Source: an uncultured Peptoniphilus sp.
GTDB lineage: Bacteria > Bacillota > Clostridia > Tissierellales > Peptoniphilaceae
Direction of reading: 5' to 3'
Assembly: GCF_943913915.1 (NCBI RefSeq)
Contig: NZ_CALUAA010000003.1
Location: forward strand, 62,001 to 126,000
DNA length: 64,000 bases
The notes beneath the pieces are model-generated. The model saw nothing but the letters and a program-made list of their open reading frames with translations, did no database searches and had not been told where the DNA came from. Positions 16,501 to 24,140 of this stretch are shown piece after piece. Position 1 is the stretch's first letter. Each line of letters opens with the position of its first letter. The position numbers and the translations under genes are program-made.

Positions 16501-16768
16501 CGAAGAAGTGCGTCGCATCGGCGAAGAATCGCCGACCATGATCGACCTGATTAAAGAAGGGGAGATCGACATGGTATTCAACACGCCCACGAAGGGCAAC
16601 GACTCCAAGCGGGACGGATTCCTCATTCGCCGAAATGCCATCGAGTGTGATGTGGAACTTTTCACTAATTTAGACAAGGCGAAAGTGTATGTTGAGACGC
16701 TTCAAAATAATCCTCTGGAAGATAGTGTGAAGATTTACGAACTGGACTCCTATTCCGAAGAGATGTGA
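13544..16768 (+). CDS. carB: Carbamoyl-phosphate synthase large subunit
   Basis: The large subunit makes carbamoyl phosphate from bicarbonate, ammonia and two ATP. The 1074-residue protein has the full duplicated layout: an N-terminal half starting [20 protein letters not shown] with its ATP-grasp domain ([14 protein letters not shown]), a helical linker, a second half starting [20 protein letters not shown] with its own ATP-grasp domain ([15 protein letters not shown]), and a C-terminal MGS-like allosteric domain ending with the [18 protein letters not shown] region. Length and motifs are normal, so the synthetase activities should be intact even though the paired CarA looks glutaminase-dead. 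It is the last gene of the pyr operon. Confidence 0.95.
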   Translation: [1074 protein letters not shown]

Positions 16769-16824
16769 TTTACAGCTCCTGAAATCGGGTAGATAGCCCA
16801 TAGATATACAAAGGAGCGTGAATT

Positions 16825-18366
16825 ATGCGAATCGGCATCATTAAGGATAACTACAGAATCGACAGTTTATCGGAAGATCTTTTAAGACAGAAAGAAAAGG
16901 AACAGGATAAAGTGGCTCGTGCCATGGAAGAGGCACTGAGCGAATATGACGTCATCGATTATATTTTCGATGAGCATCTCGGAGACAGATTGAAGGAAGA
17001 TAAAATTGATTTGGTCCTAAATTTGGCCAAGGGAAACTTAGACCCGAACGACGACGGGGAACTCCCGAGTTTGCTTAATTCTCTGGATATTGCCTACGCC
17101 GGAAGTAATGCCATGGGCATGGGTATCGCATCGGATGTGAGTCTTTTAACGGCGATCCTTACAAGAAACGATATTCCCCATCCCAAGATGGGTGTGGCGG
17201 AAAATCCCGTGGCCCTCTCCGGCCTTTCCGTCGAGTATCCGTCTGTTGTGATGAATAACTCTTCCGACCTGCTCAACTCCCGAGAAGAGGGCAGCCTCGT
17301 TGTAAGCGGGGAAGAGCTGTTTGAAGAAGCAACTCCCCGCTTTGCAAAAGGGGAAGAGCTCCTCGTTATGGAATCTTTAGAGGGACAGGACGTCTTAGTA
17401 GCCGTTCTCGGTAACGGAGACGAAAAAGAAGTATTGCAGCCCCTTACCCTTGTGGAAGCTCCCGAAAGAGGAGAGGGCATTTATGCCGCACCTGCAGATC
17501 TTAAGGATACCCCTGTAAACGAGGCGAAAGCCGTTGCGGCGAAGGTGTTCGATCTCCTGCAACTGCGGGATTACGGTATTATCGCCATGCGCGTCAATGA
17601 TAAAAAGGTTTATGTTTACGGCGTAGACAGTGCCCTGGACTTCCATCCCGACGGCCCCTTGGCGGCCGCAGCAAAAGAAGAGGGTAAGAGCTACGACGAG
17701 CTCATTCAAAAAATCGTGGATATTGCCGTCAAACGAGAAGGCTTGAAGGACGACGGCAAAAAAGACGATGTAGAAGCCCTTCGCACAAAGCGCCACAAGG
17801 AGCAGGAAGAGGCTCGGAAGAAAGCGCGGGAGGATTATCGCTATCGTATGAAACAAGAAGCCAAACGCTCCATTGATGATTTCCAAGACGAAGCCAAGCG
17901 CAAGAGCGCGGAATATAAGGCGAAGGCATCTCGGGAAGCGGACCGCTTTAAAGACAATGCTCAATCCGCCATGGATAGTGCTGAAGCGAAGGCCTACGAG
18001 TGGCGTGATCGTGCGTCGGATGCAATGGACGATGCGGAAGCGAAAGCTTATGAACTGAGAGACCGTGCAGAGGATCAGGCCTATAAAATGAGAGATGACG
18101 CCGAAACTGCGGCACAAAATACCCGGGATAAAGCGGAAGAATTTAAGCGCCGTGCCGCTCAGAAAAAGGACGATACCGTGGATTATTTAGTTCGCTATGC
18201 AGAAGAAGCGGAAGAGGCTGAAAGACGAGAAAACGACGCTCCCGAAGTAAACGACAACGCTGCTTACGGCGCCGTGAGCGGAGGATCTGCCGATGCACGT
18301 TACCGCGCACTGGAACGCCGAGTCCATGCACTGGAAGAACGCTTAAGATTACTTGAAAACAGATAA
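16825..18366 (+). CDS. D-Ala-D-Ala-ligase-like pseudoenzyme fused to a long charged helical domain
   Basis: The first 300 or so residues follow D-alanine-D-alanine ligases: the LVLNLAKG and GELPSLLNSLDIAYAGSNAM segments, a DVSLLTAILTRNDIPHPK stretch and an EGQDVLVAVLGN strand. The metal-binding end is degraded: the usual E-V-N is GVDS, with Gly266 for Glu and Asp268 for Asn, and the RVDF strand reads IIAMRV. Ligase activity is therefore unlikely. From about residue 310 to 460 comes a Lys/Glu/Asp/Ala-rich helix with repeating units such as AEAKAYEWRDRASDAMDDAE, like LEA or apolipoprotein repeats, and the protein ends in a short coiled coil (RALERRVHALEERLRLLENR). It may be a scaffold or envelope-associated sensor. 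No signal peptide is seen. Confidence 0.7.
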   Translation: MRIGIIKDNYRIDSLSEDLLRQKEKEQDKVARAMEEALSEYDVIDYIFDEHLGDRLKEDKIDLVLNLAKGNLDPNDDGELPSLLNSLDIAYAGSNAMGMGIASDVSLLTAILTRNDIPHPKMGVAENPVALSGLSVEYPSVVMNNSSDLLNSREEGSLVVSGEELFEEATPRFAKGEELLVMESLEGQDVLVAVLGNGDEKEVLQPLTLVEAPERGEGIYAAPADLKDTPVNEAKAVAAKVFDLLQLRDYGIIAMRVNDKKVYVYGVDSALDFHPDGPLAAAAKEEGKSYDELIQKIVDIAVKREGLKDDGKKDDVEALRTKRHKEQEEARKKAREDYRYRMKQEAKRSIDDFQDEAKRKSAEYKAKASREADRFKDNAQSAMDSAEAKAYEWRDRASDAMDDAEAKAYELRDRAEDQAYKMRDDAETAAQNTRDKAEEFKRRAAQKKDDTVDYLVRYAEEAEEAERRENDAPEVNDNAAYGAVSGGSADARYRALERRVHALEERLRLLENR

Positions 18367-18369
18367 AAT

Positions 18370-18395
18370 GAGCCGGCGTAAGCCGGCTTTTTCTT
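18370..18395 (+). terminator. Terminator after the ligase-like fusion gene
   Basis: AGCCGGC, a GTAA loop and GCCGGCT are followed by five T. The ribosome site of the next gene begins immediately after it. Confidence 0.85.
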
Positions 18396-18405
18396 TGGAG
18401 GAAAT

Positions 18406-18648
18406 ATGATTCGACTATATGAAACGCCCCTTTGCCCCGATTGTATTGAGGCCGAGAAGAAGCTGAAAGAAAAGAAAATAGTCTGCGAGCAGATCAATAT
18501 CACCGAAACCATCACTAATTTAAAGGAATTTATGAAGCTAAGAGATGAGAACGCAGCATTCGATGAGATTAAGAATAAGGGACAGATCGGTGTTCCTGCC
18601 TTTTTGAAAGAAGACGGCAGAGTTGTCTTTTCCGTAGACGAATTATAG
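18406..18648 (+). CDS. Small glutaredoxin-like protein (CPDC active site)
   Basis: The 80-residue protein begins with a strand and then CPDC (residues 10-13), the redox motif of glutaredoxins, followed by a helix (IEAEKKLKEKK), the GQIGVPAFL cis-Pro segment (about residues 59-67) and a short acidic end. It probably reduces disulfides or mixed thiols in the cytosol. It has a TTGGAGG ribosome site. Because a terminator lies between it and the upstream gene with no room for a promoter, its expression should come from read-through. The gor gene at 27-28.4 kb may share its redox pathway. Confidence 0.75.
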   Translation: MIRLYETPLCPDCIEAEKKLKEKKIVCEQINITETITNLKEFMKLRDENAAFDEIKNKGQIGVPAFLKEDGRVVFSVDEL

Positions 18649-18696
18649 AGGATGTAAACGACCGAAAATAAATTCATTGAAAGCGTGTAAAAGAGA

Positions 18697-18724
18697 TTGC
18701 AAATTCAAAAAGTTTTGCTATAAT
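18697..18724 (+). promoter_or_regulatory. Promoter of the trpP transcript
   Basis: TTGCAA at 18697-18702 and TATAAT at 18719-18724 are separated by 16 bases. Confidence 0.65.
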
Positions 18725-18739
18725 ATTCTTAATCCTAAT

Positions 18740-18993
18740 AAATATATGAAAACGTCGAGCAGAAGTAAGTAGTGTTAGGGAGTCTTCTCAGAGAGTCGGT
18801 GGTTGGTGTGAACCGATGAAGCGAACTAAGATGAATGGATCTGTGAGTGCGAGGCGAATAAAGTACCCGAGCCGGATCTCCCGTTACAGAGATAGGATAT
18901 GTTAGTATCTAAATTGAGATGCGCCTTTTGGCGTAACTAGGATGGCACCGCGAATACACCATTTGCTCCTATTGGGAAGCAAATGGTTTTTTT
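18740..18993 (+). promoter_or_regulatory. T-box leader with Trp (UGG) specifier
   Basis: The leader has the T-box layout: a long stem I with the GAGAGTC and GGTGGTTGGTGTGAACCGATG elements, a specifier region GAATGGATC in which TGG at 18836-18838 follows GAA as in other T-boxes, the conserved AACTAGGATGGCACCGCG (18935-18952) that pairs with the uncharged tRNA 3' end, and a terminator (about 18958-18993, ACCATTTGCT / AGCAAATGGT then seven T). Uncharged tRNA-Trp should favour the antiterminator and switch on the downstream gene, which looks like a tryptophan transporter, so specifier and target agree. Confidence 0.9.
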
Positions 18994-19014
18994 GTGCCGA
19001 GAAAAGGAGTTATT

Positions 19015-19524
19015 ATGAACACGAAGTCGTTAGTACATGGGGCAATTTTTATTGCATTAGGTTTTATTTTCCACTATATTATTCCCGGATTTTTCTTCGG
19101 AATGAAGCCGGATTTCCTGTTGTTTTTTATGGTGACCTATATTTTGATTTATCCGAATATTAAAAACGCGCTGGCCATCGGCGTGGCCATGGGAATTATG
19201 TCTGCGATCAGCACCTCTTTCCCCGGGGGACAGGTGGCCAATATGATCGACAAGCCCATTACGGCTCTCTTTACACTTTACGCTTATCGCTACCTATTAA
19301 ACGGCGGCGCCGTTAAAAAAGCCGTTCTTTACTTCCTCGCAACCGTCGTAAGCGGTTCACTCTTTTTGGGTGTAGCTATGCTTCTTGTAGGACTTCCCGG
19401 CGGCGCACCGTTCAGCGCCATGTTTTTAACCATTGTGCTTCCCACGGCGGCACTGAGTGGCGTCTTGGGCCTCGCCTTCGACAAACTTCTCGGCAAACAT
19501 TTATCACGAGCACTTACCCGATAA
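19015..19524 (+). CDS. trpP: TrpP-type tryptophan transporter
   Basis: The 169-residue, very hydrophobic protein has about five transmembrane segments and matches the small TrpP family (HGAIFIALGFIFHYIIPGFF near the start; GGQVANMIDKPITAL in the middle). The start at 19015 follows AAAGGAG; an ATG 21 bases upstream overlaps the terminator tail. TrpP is thought to import tryptophan, and members of this fold resemble ECF S components, so it might use the EcfA1-A2-T module encoded just downstream. Regulation by the Trp T-box directly upstream supports the substrate. Confidence 0.82.
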   Translation: MNTKSLVHGAIFIALGFIFHYIIPGFFFGMKPDFLLFFMVTYILIYPNIKNALAIGVAMGIMSAISTSFPGGQVANMIDKPITALFTLYAYRYLLNGGAVKKAVLYFLATVVSGSLFLGVAMLLVGLPGGAPFSAMFLTIVLPTAALSGVLGLAFDKLLGKHLSRALTR

Positions 19525-19526
19525 AG

Positions 19527-19552
19527 GAGGACGCCGCGCGCGTCCCTTTTTC
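19527..19552 (+). terminator. Terminator after trpP
   Basis: GGACG and CGTCC arms enclose a CGCG-rich loop and are followed by five T. Confidence 0.65.
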
Positions 19553-19643
19553 ATATTCACAGAGTGTCGGAAGTAATTTTACGGCTTCTCTATGGTATAC
19601 TATATAGGTTGATTACAAGCTTTTGAGCTTTTAAGGAGCTTTT

Positions 19644-20477
19644 ATGTTAGAGATAAAAAATTTAGTCTATCGCTATGACGACGGCGAGCGAAATGCCGTG
19701 GACGGCGTGAATCTTAAAGTGGAGAAGGGCGAGTTCGTCGCTATATTAGGCCACAACGGCAGCGGAAAATCCACGTTGGCGAAGTGCATCAACGGGCTTT
19801 ACCAACCCCTGGAGGGAGATGTCCTCGTTGATGAGATGAACACAAAAAATGAAGAGAATATTTGGAACATTCGTGGCCGCGCCGGTATGGTATTCCAAAA
19901 TCCGGACAATCAAATCGTCGCCACCATCGTGGAAGAGGACGTGGCATTCGGAGCGGAAAACCTGGGACTTCCCCAGGAAGAAATTCGGAGACGAGTGGAT
20001 TACGCATTGGAGGCCGTGGAGATGACGGGTTATAAAGATGCGGAACCCCATAAGCTTTCCGGCGGTCAAAAGCAGAGAGTGGCCATTGCAGGCATCCTTG
20101 CGATGAATCCCGATTACATCGTCATGGACGAACCCACAGCCATGCTGGATCCTGTGGGGCGAAAAGAAGTTATGAAGACGATTTTAAAATTAAATCGCGA
20201 GGAAAATAAAACTGTGCTCCTCATTACCCACTTTATGAACGAAGCCGTGCAGGCGGACCGGGTGGTGGTAATGGAAAAGGGCTCCGTTCTTTTAGAGGGC
20301 GAGCCGAGAGAGGTCTTCAATCAAGTGGAGACCATGAAGCGGATCGGCCTGGACGTGCCCCAGGTTACGGAACTCGCCTATCGCCTGAGAAAAATCGGCG
20401 TGCCCCTGCCTGAGGGAATTTTAAACAGAGAGGAGTTTGTCAACGCCTTATGTCGCGCATCAGCATCCGAAATGTAA
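19644..20477 (+). CDS. ecfA1: Energy-coupling factor transporter ATPase 1
   Basis: EcfA1 powers vitamin and micronutrient import by the shared ECF module. The 277-residue protein has Walker A GHNGSGKST (about residues 36-44), the Q-loop segment MVFQNPDNQIVATIVEEDV, the ABC signature LSGGQKQR, Walker B YIVMDEPTAMLD and the switch His in LLITHFMNEA. A TATACT at 19596-19601 is a likely -10 element. It overlaps ecfA2 by 28 bp. S components likely to share the module include TrpP upstream and the 58.3-kb protein. Confidence 0.92.
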   Translation: MLEIKNLVYRYDDGERNAVDGVNLKVEKGEFVAILGHNGSGKSTLAKCINGLYQPLEGDVLVDEMNTKNEENIWNIRGRAGMVFQNPDNQIVATIVEEDVAFGAENLGLPQEEIRRRVDYALEAVEMTGYKDAEPHKLSGGQKQRVAIAGILAMNPDYIVMDEPTAMLDPVGRKEVMKTILKLNREENKTVLLITHFMNEAVQADRVVVMEKGSVLLEGEPREVFNQVETMKRIGLDVPQVTELAYRLRKIGVPLPEGILNREEFVNALCRASASEM

Positions 20478-21313
20478 GCTACATTTACAATGAAGGAATG
20501 CCTTTTGAAAAAAAGGCGTTAAACAATATTAATCTTGAGATCGACGCCGGTGAATTTATCGCCCTGATCGGCCACACCGGGAGTGGCAAATCCACCCTCG
20601 TACAACATTTAAACGGCTTAAACGAGCCGACGAGCGGCGAGATTTTATACGACGGCGTCAATTATAGAGAAAAGGGCAAAAAAATCGCCCCCCTTCGTCA
20701 AAAGGTGGGCCTCGTGTTCCAATATCCGGAATATCAACTTTTTGAAGAGACGGTCATTAAAGACATCGCTTTCGGAGCGATAAACCAAGGTCTTTCAGAA
20801 GAGGAAGTGGACGCCAGGGTGCGCCGCGCCATGGAGCGTGTAGGCCTTTCCTACGACGACATCGGGGAAGAGAGCCCCTTTTCCCTTTCCGGCGGGCAGA
20901 AGCGAAGAGTGGCCATTGCGGGAATCCTCGCCATGGAGCCGGAGGTCCTCGTTTTAGATGAGCCCACGGCGGGGCTGGACCCTCACGGCAGTCGGGAGAT
21001 TTTAAATGAGATCAAGGGAATCTACGACACCACCGATACCACCATTGTCCTTGTAAGCCACAGCATGGAAGAAGTGGCACAGCTCGCCACCCGCATGATC
21101 GTTATGGACAATGGGGAAGTGCGCATGGACGACACGCCTCGGGAAATTTTTAAACGGGAAAAAGAGCTGGAAAGTATCGGCCTCGGCGTGCCTCAGGTGC
21201 GCAGCGCCATGACCATGCTCAAGGAAAAGGGACTGGACGTGGAGGAAAACTGCATCACCGTCGACGAAGCCCTAAAAGAACTTACAAACTGGTGGGAGGC
21301 TCGCCATGCTTAA
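20450..21313 (+). CDS. ecfA2: Energy-coupling factor transporter ATPase 2
   Basis: This is the partner ATPase of EcfA1. The 287-residue protein has Walker A GHTGSGKST, VGLVFQYPEYQLFEETV (the YPEYQLF form is typical of EcfA2), the signature LSGGQKRR, Walker B VLVLDEPTAGLD and switch VLVSHSMEE. It begins inside the end of ecfA1 and overlaps ecfT by 8 bp, giving the usual ecfA1-ecfA2-ecfT operon. Confidence 0.92.
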   Translation: MSRISIRNVSYIYNEGMPFEKKALNNINLEIDAGEFIALIGHTGSGKSTLVQHLNGLNEPTSGEILYDGVNYREKGKKIAPLRQKVGLVFQYPEYQLFEETVIKDIAFGAINQGLSEEEVDARVRRAMERVGLSYDDIGEESPFSLSGGQKRRVAIAGILAMEPEVLVLDEPTAGLDPHGSREILNEIKGIYDTTDTTIVLVSHSMEEVAQLATRMIVMDNGEVRMDDTPREIFKREKELESIGLGVPQVRSAMTMLKEKGLDVEENCITVDEALKELTNWWEARHA

Positions 21314-22118
21314 AGATATTACCATCGGCCAATACTTTCCGGCGGAATCGCCGGTACATGAATTGGACCCTCGCTTTAAAATTTTAATCATGATGATCTT
21401 TATTGCCAGCTTGTTTTTCATCAATTCCTTCTGGCCCTATCTTCTTATTTTCGCCTGGTCGTTTTTAATTATCTACGCGGCGAAAATTCCCGCCAATATG
21501 GTGATTAAAGGGCTGAAACCTCTACGCCTCATTTTGATCTTTACCTTTTTGATGAACCTGTTCTTCATCCCCGGGGAAGAAATTTTCCGCCTCGGGATCT
21601 TGAGTATTTCAAATGAAGGGCTCCATCAGGCAGTCTTTATGGGGATTCGCCTCGTGCTCCTCGTTGTGGGAACGAGCCTTTTAACCCTTACCACCTCGCC
21701 CTTGGCATTAACCGAAGGGATCGAGAAATTGCTCTCGCCCTTAAAGGCTGTCGGCTTTCCCGCCCACGCCATTGCCATGATGATCACCATCGCCCTTCGC
21801 TTTATCCCCACCTTAATCGACGAGACGGATAAAATTATGAAGGCGCAAATGGCAAGAGGCGCCGATTTCGAATCGGGAAATGTGCTGAACCGAGCGAAAA
21901 ACCTCGTGCCCCTTCTCGTGCCTTTAATTTTAAATGCCCTTCGCCGTGCAGAAGAGTTGGCTACGGCCATGGAGAGCAGATGTTACCGGGGAGACGATCA
22001 CCGCACGAAACTCAATCCCCTGGTGGTAACTTCCCAAGACAAGGTCTACTTTGCGGGAAATCTGATTTTTCTCATCGTCGTATGCGCTACCCGTTGGATG
22101 GCTGTGCCCCTGCCATGA
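21306..22118 (+). CDS. ecfT: Energy-coupling factor transmembrane protein EcfT
   Basis: EcfT couples the two ATPases to interchangeable substrate-binding S components. The 270-residue protein has a short N-terminal segment (YFPAESPVHELDPRFKI), four or five transmembrane helices and the two coupling motifs of the family near MKAQMARGADF and ELATAMESRCYRGD. It overlaps ecfA2 by 8 bp and shares ATGA with truA. Confidence 0.92.
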   Translation: MLKDITIGQYFPAESPVHELDPRFKILIMMIFIASLFFINSFWPYLLIFAWSFLIIYAAKIPANMVIKGLKPLRLILIFTFLMNLFFIPGEEIFRLGILSISNEGLHQAVFMGIRLVLLVVGTSLLTLTTSPLALTEGIEKLLSPLKAVGFPAHAIAMMITIALRFIPTLIDETDKIMKAQMARGADFESGNVLNRAKNLVPLLVPLILNALRRAEELATAMESRCYRGDDHRTKLNPLVVTSQDKVYFAGNLIFLIVVCATRWMAVPLP

Positions 22119-22861
22119 GAAATATTTTACTCACCATCGCCTACGACGGCACGGATTTTTACGGCTACCAGGATCAGTCGCCGAAGACCCTGCGCACCAT
22201 CGAAGCTCATTTAAAAAAGGCCGTGGAAGAAGCGGTAAAGCATCCCGTGAATCTACAATCGGCGGGGCGAACGGATAAAGGCGTCCACGCAATGGGCCAG
22301 CGGGCGAATTTTCATTCCGACACGCCCATCGACCTCGGGAATCTTCCTCGGGTCATCAATCAGTATTTGCCGAAAGATGTAAGCATTACCTATGCAGAGG
22401 AAGTGCCGGAGGAGTTTCATTCCCGCTACAGTGCAAAGAACAAGCACTATAAATACCGCATTTACAACAGTAAACATCGAAACGGTTTTTTAGATCGGGC
22501 CTACACCCACGTGCCCTATCCTCTGGATCATGAAAAAATGGCGGAGGCTCTCTCCATGATTGAGGGATTTCACGATTTTTCTGCCTTTATCGGTCGCTAT
22601 GCCTCTCCGGGAAATCCCAAGCGGGCCATCGATCGCATCGAGCTTAAGCGGGAAGGCGACTTTATCGACGTAGACTTTTACGCCATGAGCTTTTTAAAAA
22701 ATCAGATCCGCATTATTATGGGCTGCGCCATCGAAATCGGAAGGGGCATGAAACCTGTGGATCAGCTTTTTAAAGCGACGAAAACCTTAGATCGCGGGGA
22801 TCTCGGACCCACGGCGCCGTCGGAAGGTTTGATCTTAATGTCCATCGATTATTCGGGATAA
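22115..22861 (+). CDS. truA: tRNA pseudouridine(38-40) synthase
   Basis: TruA makes pseudouridine in the anticodon arm of many tRNAs. The frame is open further upstream, but the family's start is MRNILLTIAYDGTDFYGYQ at 22115, which overlaps the ecfT stop as ATGA. The 248-residue product has the catalytic segment SAGRTDKGVHAMGQ (Asp at about residue 53) and the C-terminal FLKNQIRIIMG block. truA next to ecfT is a common order in Bacillota. Confidence 0.93.
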   Translation: MRNILLTIAYDGTDFYGYQDQSPKTLRTIEAHLKKAVEEAVKHPVNLQSAGRTDKGVHAMGQRANFHSDTPIDLGNLPRVINQYLPKDVSITYAEEVPEEFHSRYSAKNKHYKYRIYNSKHRNGFLDRAYTHVPYPLDHEKMAEALSMIEGFHDFSAFIGRYASPGNPKRAIDRIELKREGDFIDVDFYAMSFLKNQIRIIMGCAIEIGRGMKPVDQLFKATKTLDRGDLGPTAPSEGLILMSIDYSG

Positions 22862-22884
22862 GAACAGTAAAGGAGCGAAGGGAC

Positions 22885-23745
22885 ATGACCGGAAGTCTTT
22901 TAGTTCTGGCGTGCTACATTATGTGGGGGCTTATCGCCGCCTACTGAAGCATGTTTTCAACCATTGATCCTATGGCCGTGCTCGCCTTTCGCATCGCCTG
23001 GTCTATGGTGTTTTGTTTGATCTTAATCGTCCTCGGGAAGCAGACGGATGTGCTTAAAAAAGTACTGAAAGATAAAAAGCAAATGCTCACATTGCTCGCC
23101 GCGGGCATCGTGGTAAGTTTAAACTGGGGCGGCTACATTACCGCCGTTATGACGGGAAGAGTACTGGATGCGTCCTTGGCTTACTATATGTATCCCTTGT
23201 TTTCCATCGTCATCGGTTCCTTCGTTTACGGGGAAAAGCTCAGGCCCCTACAATGGTTCGCATTCGCCCTTGCCCTTATCGGCGTTATCGTGCCCATGGT
23301 GGCCTACGGCGAGTTACCTCTCTTCGCCATCTTTATCGGCGTCAGCTTTTCAATTTACGGTGCCATTAAAAAGAAAGTGACGGTGCCGGGGATTACGAGT
23401 ATTTTTGTGGAAACCCTATGGGTCGCCCCTATTGCCCTCGCCTATCTATTGCTCATAAGCGATCTTTCCAATATTACATCCTTCCAATGGTGGATGCTCC
23501 CCACGACAGGCATCGCCACTAGCGTGCCCCTCATCCTGTTTGCTATTGGCATGAAGACCATGAGCCTTTCCCTGGCGGGCATCTTAATGTACATCAACCC
23601 GACGATCCAACTTTTAATCGGCGTCTTCTTTTACGGAGAAGCATTTACGAAAGTACACGGCATTATGTTTGCCTTCGTCTGGGTCGGTGTGGCGCTCTTT
23701 TTGTGGGACAGCTTGAAGTATCGGGGAAAAGAAGTAACGAATTAA
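22885..23745 (+). pseudogene. rarD: RarD/EamA-type permease broken by an in-frame TGA at codon 21
   Basis: An ATG at 22885 behind AAAGGAG opens MTGSLLVLACYIMWGLIAAY, the first helix of RarD-type permeases, and then meets TGA at 22945-22947 where family members have Trp (TAC-TGG). The frame continues without a break from the next codon to 23745 with about nine more hydrophobic segments (RIAWSMVFCLI, LNWGGYITAV, LAYYMYPLFSIVIGSFVYGE, GIATSVPLILFAIGMK). TGA is used as a stop elsewhere in the window, so recoding as Trp is unlikely. It may be a recent nonsense mutation, a sequencing error, or a gene translated from ATG 22951 without its first helix. Function by family: drug/metabolite permease. 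Confidence 0.8.
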
Positions 23746-23762
23746 GATTTTACAAAAACTCG

Positions 23763-23793
23763 GGAAGTTTGTAGAAATGCGACTTCCTTTTTT
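23763..23793 (+). terminator. Terminator after rarD
   Basis: GGAAGT and ACTTCC arms are followed by six T. Confidence 0.7.
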
Positions 23794-23851
23794 GTTATAT
23801 GCCTATTGAATCACGGACAAGCAAACCGAGATTGTCGGATAAAAGGGTATA

Positions 23852-23874
23852 AAAAAAGACGCCTGTAGGCGTCT
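23852..23874 (-). terminator. Terminator of the tRNA-Thr gene
   Basis: On the minus strand AGACGCC, a four-base loop and GGCGTCT are followed by seven T, a few bases beyond the tRNA CCA end. Confidence 0.85.
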
Positions 23875-23878
23875 CACT

Positions 23879-23954
23879 TGGAGCTAACGAGGGGACTTGA
23901 ACCCCTGACCTGCTGATTACGAATCAGCTGCTCTACCATCTGAGCCACGTTAGC
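23879..23954 (-). tRNA. tRNA-Thr (anticodon CGT)
   Basis: On the minus strand the sequence folds as a tRNA: acceptor GCTAACG with CGTTAGC, a D-arm containing GGCTCAGATGGTAGAGC, anticodon stem GCTGA/TCAGC with loop TTCGTAA (anticodon CGT, reading ACG), and a T-arm with GGTTCAAGTCC. A CCA end is encoded at 23879-23881. Confidence 0.95.
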
Positions 23955-24058
23955 GAATACTTCTATTATTTTAGGCTAAATATAAAGAAAATGCAAGGGA
24001 ATCTTACAAAAGTTTTACGAGACGGCCATATTTCGGCAGCTCGGGAAAGCCCCGTTTA

Positions 24059-24087
24059 TTGAAAGATACCCTCATTTATAGTAAACT
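24059..24087 (+). promoter_or_regulatory. Promoter of the ttcA-like / xthA transcript
   Basis: TTGAAA at 24059-24064, a 17-base spacer and TAAACT at 24082-24087. Transcription would start near 24094. Confidence 0.55.
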
Positions 24088-24101
24088 AAATAAGTAAGAC
24101 T

Positions 24102-24124
24102 ATCCCGCTCGGCGGGATTTTTTA
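24102..24124 (+). terminator. Early hairpin with T run in the ttcA-like leader
   Basis: ATCCCGC, TCG and GCGGGAT are followed by about six T. It lies only about 8 nt after the predicted transcription start and 17 nt before the ATG, so it may act as an attenuator or a 5' stabiliser rather than as the end of an upstream transcript. Confidence 0.6.
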
Positions 24125-24140
24125 ATAGAGAGGCTAGGAT

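Noticed and set aside
22945..22947. TGA read as tryptophan (altered genetic code)
   Set aside because: TGA ends several intact genes in the window, including ecfT, thiE (second copy) and dus, so a general recoding is not supported.
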